A stretch of DNA of 64,000 bases from Rhododendron vialii (GCF_030253575.1 NC_080568.1:29756001-29820000); one strand, 5' to 3'. Shown: positions 37,183 to 50,232, numbered from the stretch's first letter. Notes: generated from the sequence alone by a model not told the origin. Made by a program: numbers and translations.

Positions 37183-39452
37183 CTCGAGCACTTTCCACTC
37201 TAATAACTCGGACACGGCTTTGAATATTTCACAAGCAAGGATATCTAGTTCAACAAATGGGACGCCAGGCATGAGACGACTTAGGTGCTCGAAATTGAAG
37301 AGTCCCCAACATTCAAGAAAGAAAGTGTCCCTTACGCAACAACAGTTGTTCCAGACCAATTCCATGATTAGGTGCATTGCACAATCTCTCTGGTTAAAAG
37401 GACAAACAAATTAAGAACCAGATATATAGGCACCACACACAGCAATCAGTTTCATGTGCTAACAGTTACTCGCAATGAAATATATCAAAAGGAAAAGTTT
37501 CAATGTCGATCCAAAAGGCAAAGTAGTGGACTGGCCAGCCCCTAAAGACATGATTTAAGAGCCAAACCATAGTGCTCTATAAGCATACAAGTATAACGAG
37601 AGACAATCCTTGTTGACCAAGTGTGCTGATTATTGTGTCCTCTTTTACATGCCCTGGGTTTAAGGCCAAACCATAGTGCTCTATAAGCATACAAGTGTAA
37701 CGAGAGACAATCCTTGTTGACCAAGTGTGCTGATTATTGTGTCCTCTCCAAGTAGTATCTTTTTTTTCTTTTCATTTTTGTCTCTTTTCCTTTTTTCTTG
37801 TACTTCTTTTAAGAATCAATTGAAGTTTTTCTGGATCCTATAAATCCTCTAACCACCAAATGAACAAAAATCATGCATATAACTTTCATGTCAATTTTCA
37901 CACTAAACGTCCTATGAAATTGTTTTCTTGACGTTTCTATTTACAAAAACAGCCTAAAAGGTAGTTTATTTGTCGAAAACAGCAATTAGTGCAATCGCAT
38001 GGAACACAAATAACAAAGATTATCGTGAATCGAACAGTTCATCAACAATTCTGTACCCAAAAAAAATTCACCTATATATTTGCACCAACTTTGTCTAAAT
38101 CCTCAATTGAATTGCAAATGAATTCAAATTCGTAAGATTTTGACCACTTTGTAAGAAACCCCTAGTTAACATATTTCACTAAAGAAAGGTATACGGATAG
38201 AATAAATGTATCTAGAACCACCACAAAAGGGTGACTTTACATCGGTGATGAATGTCGCAATCCACTTTTCTTTCAAAATATACACCCATTTTAACATGTC
38301 TTAGGTGAAGCTATGTTCCATGGATTCTTTCAGATGTAACATATCAGTATCAGACACTCACCCCTCATGTAGAGGGATGGAATCCCTGTTCAACATATTA
38401 CCTTAGAAAGCCACCAAGCACGCGTATTTTGCAATACGCATCCACAGAAGTTTCATACTGTGCTAACAGTTTTGTTGAAGTAGCAGAGAATATTTTCCTA
38501 AGAGATAGATTGTAGGTGATTCCCACTACCTTCAGTGGTGGATAATGCTTCATGAGGGTAATGGCGCATTCTGTTAAGACTTCAGATACACCCGCGTCCT
38601 ACATACATGGAAATCATATCATCAAAGCATTGCATAGCTGAAAATTTATCCTAAACTAGTCTACATAGTAGAGCAATGAGAAAAAGACAAAAAAGAGAAG
38701 CACAAATCCTTCTAATATACGGACACAATTTTAAGTTCAAATAGAGAAGATTGTAATCAGATACCTCAAACATCCAACTGCGCTCAGCCATCCATACCTA
38801 TACCAATATAGATGGAGACAAATCAAGTAAGCTCTCAAGTACAACATCAAACCTTTTCCGATATTGAGTAGGTCCAAGTATGAAGTAAATTTTAACAAGC
38901 CTAGGGGGTTCCGATTTCAAAGGGAACCACCTAGATGAAAAATGACCAAGAGAACATTTGCCTTGGGAATATTCTGATGAGAGTCGGGCTGTTATCTCCA
39001 TTGGTGCACAAATAGATGTTTATACTACAGTTACTTTGCCAATGTGTAAGTGAATGTGAAAATGGCAAGAGTACAAGCAGTGTCTTCCAGTCGCAGTTGT
39101 AGCAGTTACCTCTAAGATGTTATTAACATCACATTCGTAAAGAAGGCGGAAATCTTCCACTATCTCCCCTTTGGCAATGGCCAGTATAGCAGCATTCACA
39201 GTCTATAGAGAATCAGAAAAACCGCACAGTCAACTTAGTGAAAACATCCATTTTGCACAAAATCAACAAACTCAAATCAAGCTTAAATTTAATGTCAAAT
39301 ATACATGTACTTTTTCAGATGAACCATAGCCACAGCCAAATATTGTATATTGCATTCAGAGGCACACAAACCTTGTATGAGCAGAATAATGCCTTCGTAA
39401 ACTTCAGACGCTCAGCATTCAACTCTTCCTGGTGCATTTGGATAGAATCTTC
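37183..39452 (-). pseudogene. Unrecognised multi-exon gene relic
   Basis: Several segments with exon-like splice borders line up on the minus strand: 39452-39372 (27 aa, EDSIQMHQEELNAERLKFTK), 39202-39110 (31 aa, TVNAAILAIAKGEIVEDFRL), about 38995-38765, 38598-38402 (DAGVSEVLTECAITLMKHYP) and 37389-37183 (69 aa, TFFLECWGLFNFEHLSRLMP). The first four connect in phase 0. The third contains an in-frame TAG at 38798-38800 between SPSILV and VWMAERSWMFE, and the fourth does not join the fifth in frame. The product looks alpha-helical. I do not recognise the family and assign no function. It could be a pseudogene, a gene with an unusual intron at the TAG, or a 5'-truncated copy, since no start exon is evident. 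Confidence 0.55.
37561..37752. repeat. Tandem duplication, period 109 bp
   Basis: GCCAAACCATAGTGCTCTAT begins at about 37561 and 37670. The copies are nearly identical over about 85 bp to GATTATTGTGTCCTCT. They lie in a presumed intron of the gene relic. Confidence 0.9.
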
Positions 39453-41426
39453 CTGCAAAAGGAGCAGAAATTAAGGGCAATCAGCGAGGCACTTTGTTGA
39501 AACATCAAATTTTAAATAAAAAAATCACGTTCAGTTGAACAAATCTATGACCTTGATCATAGTGTAAGTTATGCACCTGAAATCAACTGAGGGTTGCCTC
39601 TCTTTTTTTGGACGTATCAAATGCTAAAAGAACCAAGCACTATGCATACAGACTTATGCAAAAAGTTTATAGTGGCCCTGGTTCATCATAAAATTCATTG
39701 GAATTCACAAATTGCCTCCCCATATCACATGCTTACAAATTACAATGCATGTGTGAACTATGGAAGCACATGAGATTTGGAAGAACAAAAATTGGTTTGT
39801 GGAAGTTACCCACAAAAAGAGTGGTCAGCCGTCAGCTTGACAGCTTGCGACACACAAACGTGGGGTACTCAACAAATAAACTCCTCGTGTGCATTCTAGC
39901 TAAAAAATGAAGACATGGGTTTCTTAACTGCCCACAATCCCACCCAGTGGAGTGGAGTACTGGTTCACCTAAAAACGTAGTTGGGTGGTTCATTACTCAT
40001 TAGTCAGAGGAGAACAATGGAGAGGAAAAAATACAGAGAGAGTAAAGTCCAAAGAAGAAGGAAGAACGAACCAGTTCTCTCTCTCTTTCAATAAAATTCC
40101 CATTTCTTCTCTCACTATCGATTTGCTGGAGTTACCATCTTGTGTTAGGTGTTAAAATCCAATACATTTTGGGCTTGAAGATTTACTGATGCTAAAAAAA
40201 TGTGTGGGACGGCGCAAAGTTGAAATTCTGTTGTCTAACAATTCAGCCGCGACAAAAGCTGCCGAACAGTGTAAAGTTTAAAGCATTGCCATACACTTAC
40301 ACTGGTTCGGTCCCATAAAAGCCGCCGAATGGTGTAAAATTACATCTTTTTGCTGCCAACCGATTCAACCACTACAAAAGCCGTTGACAGGATCAAATGG
40401 AAAAATTCAAGTACGCTACAAGCCGGCGTAAGCAAATTAAAATTCAGCCGAATCAGCCCCACAGGCTTTGTTATTTTGCCTCCCACGGCTTATTACACAT
40501 TCCATGTGTTCTATAAAATTAAGTTGTTAACAGCTTTAAAAATCTAAGCATTGAGGTGGCTTTAAATAGCCACAAAAAGAGCTATTCGTTTGACTTGCTA
40601 CGGCAAAAATTGTGATATCATAGTGAAGAATCATGTTTGGCCTTAATAGAAATAAAAAAATCATCCATGTCATTCAGGAACACAGCCTATCAAGGCACTT
40701 ATCAAAAAAAATTACTGAGAACTAAGGCCTCCCAAAAAGTCTTTCATGCAAAAGAATGAGGCAGTACAAAATCATGAATTCATGAATGCATACGCTGTTA
40801 CTTGTCCCTTCTATGGGGTCATAGAAAAATACAAACCATTCAAGTCCAAATTCCGAACTCCGTTGACTTGATTCCGAATCAAACTCGGATACAAAAGCAA
40901 CCCATTCACATGAGCACAGTCATAAACTTTGTGCATTTCAACCGTTCACCAACAAAAATCAGATTCCTAAATCGAAACTACGTTGACTTGATTCCAAACT
41001 AAAATCGGGTACTAAGGGTACCCATTCAAATGGGCACAGACATAAATTTTGTGAACTTTACATGTTCACCAACAAAATAAAATGTTCCCAAAATTGGAAC
41101 TACATTTGCTTGATTTTGAATCAAATGCGGATAAGTAAGCAACCCATTTAAATGCATGCAATCACAAAATTAAAATGATTTAGGACCGGCATATGATTGG
41201 TATAGGAGTGCGTGCCAACCTGGTTGAGATATGCTCTTCACAGTGATACCGCAATTCCTATGTTAATAAATATAACAGTCCTGCTATCCGCAGGGACAAT
41301 TTGCAGAGAACCACGCAGAGACAAACGCATTTGGCCCCATTTCGGGTCCCGAAAAAATCTAAAAAAATATCCATAAATTTTTGAATATTATTTTATGGAG
41401 CCCAGTAAAAAATCAGCTTGATAAGT
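39453..41426. other. Gene-poor region
   Basis: No supported gene. Three diverged repeats of about 121 bp occupy 40840-41180, with GTTGACTTGATTCC or relatives at 40860, 40981 and 41102, followed each time by a CCCATTYAMATG word. A looser repetition of ACAAAAGCYGCCGA words lies at 40250-40390. Confidence 0.6.
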
Positions 41427-41490
41427 ATTACTTTTGGATTCGTAGGGGCGAAACTGCTCAGTTCGTCCTTACGAATCCAAAAGTAATATG
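41427..41490. repeat. Hairpin with 21 bp stem
   Basis: TATTACTTTTGGATTCGTAG on the left pairs with CTTACGAATCCAAAAGTAAT on the right around a loop of about 20 nt. It may be the end of a small foldback element; no target duplication could be placed. Confidence 0.75.
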
Positions 41491-41594
41491 ATCAACCACA
41501 TATTTTTTATTCGAAAACGGCACCTCGAAAAAGTAGGCCAAAACATTTTTGGACAGATAGATAATGGACTCGGGGTGCTGTAGTGAAATACTAA

Positions 41595-42729
41595 GGGGGG
41601 TGTTTCGTAACCTTTTAATTTCAGTTTTGATTTTTGTTTTCATCACTTTTTTGAAAACTAAAAAAGAAAACTTGTTTGGTCATATTTTTACTTTTTTGTT
41701 TTTAAAAAACGTTTTTAGAATTTCTGAAAATTATGAAAACTAAAAAAAGGAGTTTTACACTGTTTTAAAAACAGAACTTCGGGAGTCGAATGGGCCATCG
41801 CGGCTACATCTCTCTCTCTCCTATTCGATGGCTTCGAAGCTGGCTCAGAAGCGAGCTCCCTTGGAAGAAGATCCTCCTTCCAACAACCGCCGCCGCCGCC
41901 GCGACAAAAACCCCAGAACCCAACTCGCCGTCGGACTCCAACTCAGGATTCGACTCCGAAACTCCCTCGGCCCAACCCTCTCCCAGCGCCTCCGATTTCA
42001 CCATCAAGCCCATGGAAAACCCAAAAAAACCCACTTCTAAGCCCTCCGCCAAACGCCCCGTTACAGAGACTGATAATGGCAAGAAAAAGAAGGCCAAGGT
42101 TGAGGAGGAGGAGAAGAAGTCCGGTGGCTCAGTTAATCGGTTGTGGAGCAAGGATGATGAGACTGTGATACTTAAGGGGATGGCTGACTTCCAGTTGAAG
42201 AAAGGGGCAGACCCTTTTTCACTCATGGGTGAGTTTCATTAGTTTATTAGGAAATCCTGTCGAAGTTTCGAGGAGTCAGTTGATGGATAAGGTTAGGAGG
42301 CTGAAGAAGAAGTACGAGATCAATGCTAGGAAGGGGAGAAGGGGGCGGACCCGGGTTTTTCGAAGCGACATGGAGAAAATTATGCAATTGGTCAAAAAAA
42401 AATAAAAATTTGGTGGAAGTAGAAAGTTAATCAACTAAAAAGACCAATCATATTGGTGTTAATTGTTTGAATGTGACATCTTCAAGAAAATATATATATT
42501 TTTGTTTGTGGAACTTTTTTCTTTCATTTTTTCTAATTTCAGTCAATTTGAAGAATAAAAACAAAAACAAAAATGATACTACCAAACATGTTGTGTTTAC
42601 AGTTTTTATTGTTTTCAAAAAGATTATTACCAAACATGTTTCCTGTTTTTGTTTTTATGAAAAACATAAACCTGTTTCTATTTCTAGTTTTTTGAAAATT
42701 GAAAACTGAAAAGGTTACCAAACGCACCC
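41595..42729. mobile_element. Pack-type Harbinger/Tourist element carrying a GeBP copy
   Basis: The left end GGGGGTGTTTCGTAACCTTT pairs with the right end AAAGGTTACCAAACGCACCC; both continue into AAAACTGAAA-type subterminal sequence. TAA lies at 41592-41594 and 42730-42732, fitting a 3 bp Harbinger duplication (one extra G at the left border). Instead of a transposase it contains a degenerate host gene fragment (41828-42405). An element that encloses captured gene sequence between its inverted ends is a Pack-type transposon. Confidence 0.8.
41828..42405 (+). pseudogene. GeBP/Storekeeper-type (DUF573) transcription factor fragment
   Basis: The frame from 41828 starts MASKLAQKRAPLEEDPPSNN. It then shifts to another frame that reads SPSASDFTIKPMENPKKPTS, KKKKAKVEEE and [27 protein letters not shown], ending at a TAG (42240-42242). 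A second shift recovers [20 protein letters not shown] and a stop at 42405. The order (acidic/proline N-terminus, lysine-rich nuclear signal, LWS-DE-x-ILKGM helix, KVRRLKKKY helix) is that of the plant GeBP/Storekeeper DNA-binding domain. No introns are seen, but most genes of this family lack introns too, so a retrocopy cannot be told from direct capture. Two frameshifts and a stop make it non-functional. Confidence 0.82.
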
Positions 42730-42732
42730 TAA

Positions 42733-43345
42733 GAGCATCTCCAATCCAATACCCTATTTGAGAGTATCAAAATACTCTATTTTTATTCATAAAGTGATTT
42801 TAGAGGAAATCACTATTTCTATTTACTCCAACCACAAATCCTCTATTTTTCCCTCTAAAATTTTCCTCCAAAATTAACCTCTACCAATTCCCTCTAAAAT
42901 TAGCTACAGGTTTGAATAATATAGCTACTAGTTTTTAGTTTTAACTACTTTAATTAAAATGGCACATTCCATTAGCCACTGGCTTCATATAACCAAAAAA
43001 AACAACCAAGACAAAAATACTTACAAAACCTGTGAAATGTACTAGAAGTTAAGCACAAGTCCTGTGGAATTAAGTTGATATTGTAGAAGTGTAGACAGTG
43101 TTAAAAGGTTGACATAAACGTGCAAGGGTGAAAGGATATGGTTAACATAAACAAAATCTCATAAAGATACAAATGCCAATTTAAAAGGTGAATAGTGTTA
43201 TAGAGGGAATCTTCCATATTTTCTCTCATTCTCTAAATATGGAGGATCAAAATCTCATCCTCTCAAATAGAGGAGACTTTAGAGGATGGGTTGAAGGAAT
43301 TCCATACTCTCAAATGGAGGAATAGAGCATGGGTTGGAGATGGTC
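42733..43345. mobile_element. MITE with GAGCATCTCC ends
   Basis: The left end GAGCATCTCCAATCCAA pairs with the right end TTGGAGATGGTC. TAA precedes it and TAC follows. The 3 bp before it is also the right flank of the Pack-type element, so the two abut. Subterminal words ACTCTCAAATGGAGG / CCTATTTGAGAGTA are mirrored. It is 613 bp and non-coding. Confidence 0.8.
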
Positions 43346-45590
43346 TACGAGTGCATATCTGAGGTGTTGAACACAAATTTCGAATCTGCAAAAAAGACCA
43401 AAAAAAATGTTGAACAAGAGTTAATATTTTATTGATGTATGAAATTAGGGTTTATAATCTCTAAGGTATTTTCTAATCAAAGAAAATAAAGTTTTCTGAT
43501 TCTTATCTTCGGTTGTTAAAACGAGAACTTGATGCTGTTTGTGGAGAAGTTGATGACTTGGGTTGAAACTTCTTCGAGGCTTTGAAGCTTCGATTCGAAG
43601 AACTTCTTGGGCTTGGTTTTGATCTTCAGAGCTCTAGAGTTTGTATGCTTCAATGTGTAGATGGATCCAATATGAGAGGGAGCACCTCTATTTATAAGGA
43701 CATGGGATGGAGATTTCGTCCCTAACCTTCCATATTGATCTCTTTAAGTATTTCTTTTATTGAATTTAAAAATAATAATGAGTATTTGATAATTACCTTT
43801 TCTTTTCTTTTCTTTTAGAAAAATGTAATTATATATAAAAAGATATATTATTATTCACCAAGTAACCTAATTTGACTGGCCGGACTTAATAAAATAATAA
43901 CTGTGTCATTTTGACGCGTGGTACTATTTGATTGATCCATTTACATGCCTTTGACTTTTGACCATGGACACTTGGCATTAGTTGATTGGCCCGTCCATGA
44001 AACTTTGACTTTGACTTTGACTTACAGGCATTTGACAACATTTGATTGGCCAATTTGTATGCCCTAGCAACACGTGACAATCTGTGGTAGGCTAGAATTT
44101 TACATGCTTACATGAGATCCCAACATCCAAGGCGGACGCACATGGGTACAAGGGAGGGTGGCCAACCCCACTGGCTGCCAAATTTTCCTTGGGATAGGTA
44201 TAATTTTTATCCCATTTTTACTAATTTGACCCCAAATTTTCATAGGAATCTATATAATTTAGCTATTTTGACCCCACAAAAAATTTCTAAGTTGCTTCAA
44301 CTTGTTTTAAGTACATAGAAATCTCAAGCGTTCTCTTCTTTTCGAAAGTTGATAATGCTAGAAATGAGACCATCATGTATTATTTTTCAAATATAACAAT
44401 TCTTTTGAGGCCAATTATGAGGAAAAAATGAATTACTAGTGCATATTGATCTTATAATTAACCTTTTAATTTAGTTATTTTTGGACTTGTGCATAGAAAA
44501 ACTATATTGCATATGAATCCAATTTTTGACCCCATTGACCACAAACCAAAATTCTTGACGGCCCTGCCAACATCAGTCCCGCATCGACCAGATTACAAAA
44601 GCTACCTGTGAGGGAGTCTTATATATATTGAGCACCACCTGCCTCAGCTGCGAGCATGAGCTAGCGACGCTACCGAGCTGCTGTGAACCGAGCTCGAGCT
44701 TGGCGAATGGGTAGCGAGCCGAGCTTGAATGTGCCAAAGCTCGGCTCATTTGCAGCCCTAATCACAAAGAAATGGGAAAGATACAGAGAGAGAAATTGAT
44801 CTCAGGATATTTTGAGAACGGCATTGATTCACCGAAGTCGTCCAGACTTTTAGCCCGACGAGGGCCGACTTAGTGGAAGTATTTTTCATGCAAAAATGCA
44901 CTCAATATATGGTCCGTTGCTTATCGATCAGAGTTGGTATTGTTAGCACTAAAATGGTCTGCTTGTAGTGGAAAGTCGGCCCCTCTGCAAAATCCCACGA
45001 CTTGCCAAGGAAACGATACCTGTTCGTTTGTACTCCATGTGGTTAGCAGAAAGCGGGCCGGAAACAAGTACACTGAGCTTGAAGTCCTTTCGAACTTTTC
45101 GATTTCTCCGCGATGTTCTTGATCCCTAACGATTCACTCAAGATGTCGATCTGGATGGGATGATTGATCGGGTGTGATGCTAGCTACGATGTAGTAACAA
45201 ACTGCTTATTTTGAAATATGATATAACTCTTTGGCGTGCCAAAATAACTAGATTTCCTTGCTCTATGAACTCTTACGGTCCAACTTCACAAGATCGTCTC
45301 CAACAATATCTTCATTTGTTTTTTTTGACCAAATTGTGTTAGTTCTTGATTCCGCATGTGGCACGCTATGTTCTTCTTCAATCATAGGAAATGCTACAGT
45401 GTTGGAACTTAGAAGTGAGAAAAGCTCAGCGATATTAACAATAGCGAGTCTAATGCTAGCTATGTTGATGAGCAAATTAACGATTAGAAGGACGAGAGAG
45501 GGGAAAGGCAATACTACCGCGGTTCCCTTAGTTAAGGATTCGTTGCGAATATACCTAATGGAGTACTGCAGAACATTACCATAGCTTTGA
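43346..45590. other. Gene-poor region
   Basis: No gene is supported. At about 43925-44060 there are several TTTGAC / TTGAC words (W-box cores), probably chance plus local duplication. At about 44690-44760 a scrap rich in CGAGCTCGAGC and GCTCGGCTCATTTG resembles sequence at 48095-48350 and is likely an old transposon end. Confidence 0.45.
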
Positions 45591-45600
45591 GATACAAAAA

Positions 45601-45994
45601 TGCTACAGGTACCGAAATTGGGGGACCGAAATCGGACCGACGGCCGCCGGCGGGCCGTCTCCGGCCACCGGACGGCCGATCCGAGCCGTCCAAAAATTCT
45701 AAAAAAAAAAACCGAGGAGGCCGGCACGGGAATCAACGTCATCCGAGGTGTGTAGGGTGCTTGATCGGAGCACCCATTTTCGTGTGTATATGTGTATATG
45801 TGTATATACACACGAAAAGGGGTGCTCCGATCAAGCACCCTACACACCTCGGATGACGTTGATTCCCGCGTGGGCCCCCTCGGTTTTTTTTTTTAGAATT
45901 TTTGGACGGCTCGGATCGGCCGTCCGGTGGCCGGAGACGGCCCGCCGGCGGCCGTCGGTCCGATTTCGGTCCCCCAATTTCGGTACCTGTAGCA
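45601..45994. mobile_element. Near-perfect foldback element
   Basis: Two arms of about 190 bp are almost exact inverse copies, from TGCTACAGGTACCGAAATTG at the left end to its inverse at the right. They are separated by a short (GTATAT)-type centre near 45800. The arms are GC-rich, unlike the surroundings, and so similar that the element is young. GATACAAAAA is found at 45591-45600 and at 46002-46011, with 7 bp (ACACTCA) between the right arm and the second copy. A Mutator-like foldback MITE is plausible. Open frames on both strands are mirror images, not genes. Confidence 0.9.
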
Positions 45995-46167
45995 ACACTC
46001 AGATACAAAAAGATATCATTCACCAAATTCTCTTCTAGATCAAGCATCAGTATACATAATCTAGACCACGAGACGCAATGATCTTGGCCTATAAAAGTGA
46101 GAAACTACTGAGCATTCTTTTCAGGATATATTCCAGTTTTGAAGGATCAAATGAGTCATGTCTCTGA

Positions 46168-46313
46168 GGTCGGTTTGGATCTTGGATTTAGGGAGGCTTT
46201 GCAGAGTGGAAAGAAAAGAGAAAGGACCGTGAAGCCAAATCTTTCTTTCCTTTCCCTTGGCTTTTCGTCTCCCTTCCTCAACCCATTCCCAAATTCAAGA
46301 TCCAAACACAGCC
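46168..46313. mobile_element. Short Tourist-like MITE
   Basis: The left end GGTCGGTTTGGATCTTGGAT pairs with the right end TTCAAGATCCAAACACAGCC, and TGA flanks both sides (46165-46167 and 46314-46316). It is 146 bp. The interior GGAAAGAAAAG / CTTTCCTTTCC is also mirrored. Non-coding. Confidence 0.8.
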
Positions 46314-49300
46314 TGAGAGCATCAGTGCATTTCAAACCAGATGGGCGTTTGCATACATTAGATCAGCAACTATAAATCTATATGGGTTTTGCTTGTTTGA
46401 AGTGAGAAGCTTCTTGGTAGTCGAAACAGGAAGGAAAAAACAAGGAAATTCTTCCTTGAACGGATCTGATCTTACCAAAGGTTTTTTGAATGTGTAGCGG
46501 ATACAGACACAGATTAGTCTCGTCTTTTTAGCTCACAATCATTTTGGCTTGTAAGTACAGAAAAAAGTCGCGGCCATGTTGTTCTGAGGAAATTTCTGAA
46601 TAGAAGATATGTGCGAAATCCATCATCGCCTTATGTGCCATAGCCGAGGCATGATGTGCCCGAACTTATTCATTTTGGGAAGGTTGATATTTGGCTCCTC
46701 TCATTCTCAACTAAGATGCCCATCATTTTGCTAATTGATTTCTAATAAAAATCTCACCGATATGTCTTTCTGACCGGGTTTCTTCGTAGAAATTCTGTCT
46801 GTATATCAGTTCCTTGCACGATGGACGACACAAGATGGCACAATGCACGTACATGAACTTACACACAGTGACATGCTTTGGTCTTGTGAAAGTTATAATT
46901 GCAAGTACGGAAGATAAAGCGAATACTACGTCTCCTTTCCCTCAGCTGCCTCTTGAAATCGATAATCAAGCAAAGCTTAACCTAATTTATCGCGTGCTAT
47001 TACGATGCCGATAATAACGGAATTTTTGTCATGATCCTCACCTTTTTGTTTAAAGCTGTGTCGACTTGTTTATTAGCTACAGATTCACCAAAAAAAAGGT
47101 TTCATTTTCCTCGTGTAGGTGAATCAAAAGCCTGGAGGAAGAACAAATGTTATTTTCTGAAACTTTTGGACTTGGGAGTAACATTGTGGACCCTGAAATG
47201 TGCCCTTCACAAGCTCGGATTCAACTCCGCTTAAACCGCAGTGATGGATTCCCGCTGGGACCTGATCAGTGAGCTTATTTATTGATCAAGCTCAAGGTAG
47301 GTTGATTCAACATTAATTTATTTTAACTAATTCCTTACCCGAGAATGGTTCTGTGCACCATCCGAGCCGTCTGTTCGGCACTCCAACAGTCCGTATCTCA
47401 TTTCGGCCCCGTGTAGCATCTGAGTTGTTTAATGTTTAGATGAAATATGGATCCTTGGATTGTCGAACGGACGGCTCGTGCACCAATTGCACAGGATGCC
47501 CCCGAGTATATAGAATGCTCCATTTTCCACTCTGTCATGAGTCAAGGTAAGAGCCATGGGTCAAGGTTAGACTTTATGTAGCAGCATCAAACATGTTGCG
47601 TTGATATGCACTATATACATACAAGTAAGCATTGAGAGCCTCAAGCGTTAGTCCAGTTGAATGGTGATTTTGTTCCTCGCACGATATACCAGGTTCGATT
47701 TTTGGGGTCGGGCCGCAACATAGCATAATCTCACTTTGGTTCCCCCTCAGTTTGGCAAGATTACCACTTTAGTCTCTCCGCTTCCAACTTTGCTTGCCTC
47801 ATTAATAGTTGATGGCATGGCAGCTTCACTCAAATGCAAGGGGTTGACCGTCACAGTCGAAAGCGAAATGATCAAATTGAAAGGGGAAGGGTCATGGTAT
47901 GATGAAAAAGATCTTGCTTCACAACAAAGCAACTTGCATTTATAGAATTCTAACCCTTCCATCAATTCAAAATTAGGGTTTAATCTTTGTCAAATGATAA
48001 CGTCAAAATTATTTTTGTTAATGTCCAAACTTAAAAGGACTCGTATCATGTGTAGAATACAAGGTTCTTGTGCATTAGTCAATTATTGACATAAGGGGTG
48101 CAAACGAGCCAAGCTGAGCTTTATAGGGTTTGATCTCGGCTCTTTTGCTAAATGAACCAAAACCTCGAGTTTGGGCTCAGCTCGTTTATAGCCCGGTTCA
48201 TTTACTTAATAAGCCTCTATAAACGAGCCGAACTTTTTCGAGTCGAGCTTTATAGTGTTGGGATCGACTTGTTGACTAAATGAGGCTTAAACTCGAGCTC
48301 GAGCTCAGTTCGTTTACTAAACAAGTTGAATTGAGCCGAGTCTCGAGATGCACTGTTCGTTTGTCAATTTCACATGAACAAAGCAGTTCAGATTTTATCA
48401 CTTTCCGTAAATCTTAATTGGTGCCCGTGATCAGCCGCGCATTGCGGACACCGGCTTCAACATCTGAAAAGGTATCAATCTTCATTTTGTTAGGTCTATT
48501 TTTGCTAGTTGTCTGCCACATGGTGTGAAAAGCTCTTTATCCATTTCATAACTGCAAAGTTCAAGTAATTGAATCAGCCCCGCAATCAATGTTTTGATGT
48601 TGAGCTCTTTGATGGAGGTTTTTTCTTTATTTAATAACTGGATATCGGGCCAACTTGCACGCACGTCCACTAATTCCAGGATCGTAAAGTTAACGATTGG
48701 GCAAACTCTCCAATGGCTCCAAAATTTAGAATGTTTGACCTATGCAGAATTTGAACATATATATGACCTCATGGAAGACATACTTATTTGTTTTCTCATT
48801 CATGCATGGCCAATATCTTGAGGTAGAGAAACCAATGCATACAGATTTAAAGTCAACTAGTAATTCACAATGTTTATGACCTTTTAAGTCCTTTTTCACA
48901 TCAGCCCAAGCTCTATTCTGCAGTGCACACAACCACATGACATGGCATTTCTGCTATCAAAAAATACAAGAACTGCACCCCCTTACACATCCATTTACGC
49001 ACCAGCACTCGCAGGTGTGTGGGGCCCACATACATTGCACACATCCAGTGCACACGCTTGTGATCGTGTGGATGTGTAAATGGCTGGAGTTCTAGCATTG
49101 CTCTTCTGCTATATGGCATGGCTTGGGAGAATTGATGGCATTTGTCTGGAAGCTCACAATTGCTTTTATATATTGTAGCCTTTTCATTAGTACTATTTTC
49201 TTCTCGGCATAGAAAAGAACTTATCATCATCATTTGATTGTGTCATCGCATGGTGCTGCATGTTTTCTGATCAATTTCTCGTGCCTTGCAACCTACGTGA

Positions 49301-50232
49301 GTTTCTATGGTTTTCTTTTCTAATCGGAGCAAATCGGGAAAGGCTTAACGGGTGTGAATACACCCAAAGACGAAGAAGAGCGTAGTAAACGACGAAATAC
49401 TTATGGCAAAGATACGGAAGTACAGAACCTTCGTGAAGCAACTTATTAGCGTTTTTTTTTCCTTCTTGTTGTGCCTTTTCTTCCGTATTATGAGCACTAG
49501 AGATCGATTTTCATAATTTCCAATCTTATTTCTTGGCCTGCAGACAGAACCGGAAAAGTATCGAATGTTGATGCAACTTTTTTTTACTTTAATTTTGGAG
49601 GTAACTTTTGGTGCAGCTCTGTCTAAAGAAGATCTCAATGGCATGTGCTTTTCTTTCCCCCTTTTGTCCCATCAAATCCCTAATTTCCTCTCTGTTAAAT
49701 GCTTCAATGGCCCCTACCCAACCGACTTTGGGCCCTGTACTCTATAACTCCATAACTACTGTCAACTTTCTACTGGAAAACCACTGCACATGTGGTTTCT
49801 ACTGGAAAACCACTGCACATGCGGTTAGTTCGTTACGCTTCCTTGCAAGGTATAGGTCCTCAGTTCGAGTGCTCATCGAAAAGGTACTCGAGTCATGTTC
49901 TAACCACTCGCCGGAAAAAAAGAAAAAGAAAGAAGAAGCTCTCTACTGCATTTACATTTAACTTTAAAATTTATTATAATGAATTTGTGGGGGTGAGTTG
50001 GGTTAAAAACTTAAAGAGCATTGGTTTGTTAATGGTCAAAATGGTTAGGAGGTGTCTGATGGGGCCCTTGATAACTACTACAGTATACGGTTGTGTTTGG
50101 CTTAATCAATCTTCTGGCAATTAAATTTGTATTAAAAAATAGAGAGAAACTTATTTACGGAGGTTCCGTCCATTCATGCAATTAATGGTTGAGATTCGTT
50201 TTCAATTTTGACTAGTCACAATTAATTGTTAT

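Noticed and set aside
43925-44060. W-box cluster (repeated TTTGAC) as a defence promoter
   Set aside because: No gene follows within reach on either strand and the words arise from one short local repetition.
45263-46047. Long frames on both strands around the foldback
   Set aside because: The proteins are mirror images created by the two arms of the foldback element.
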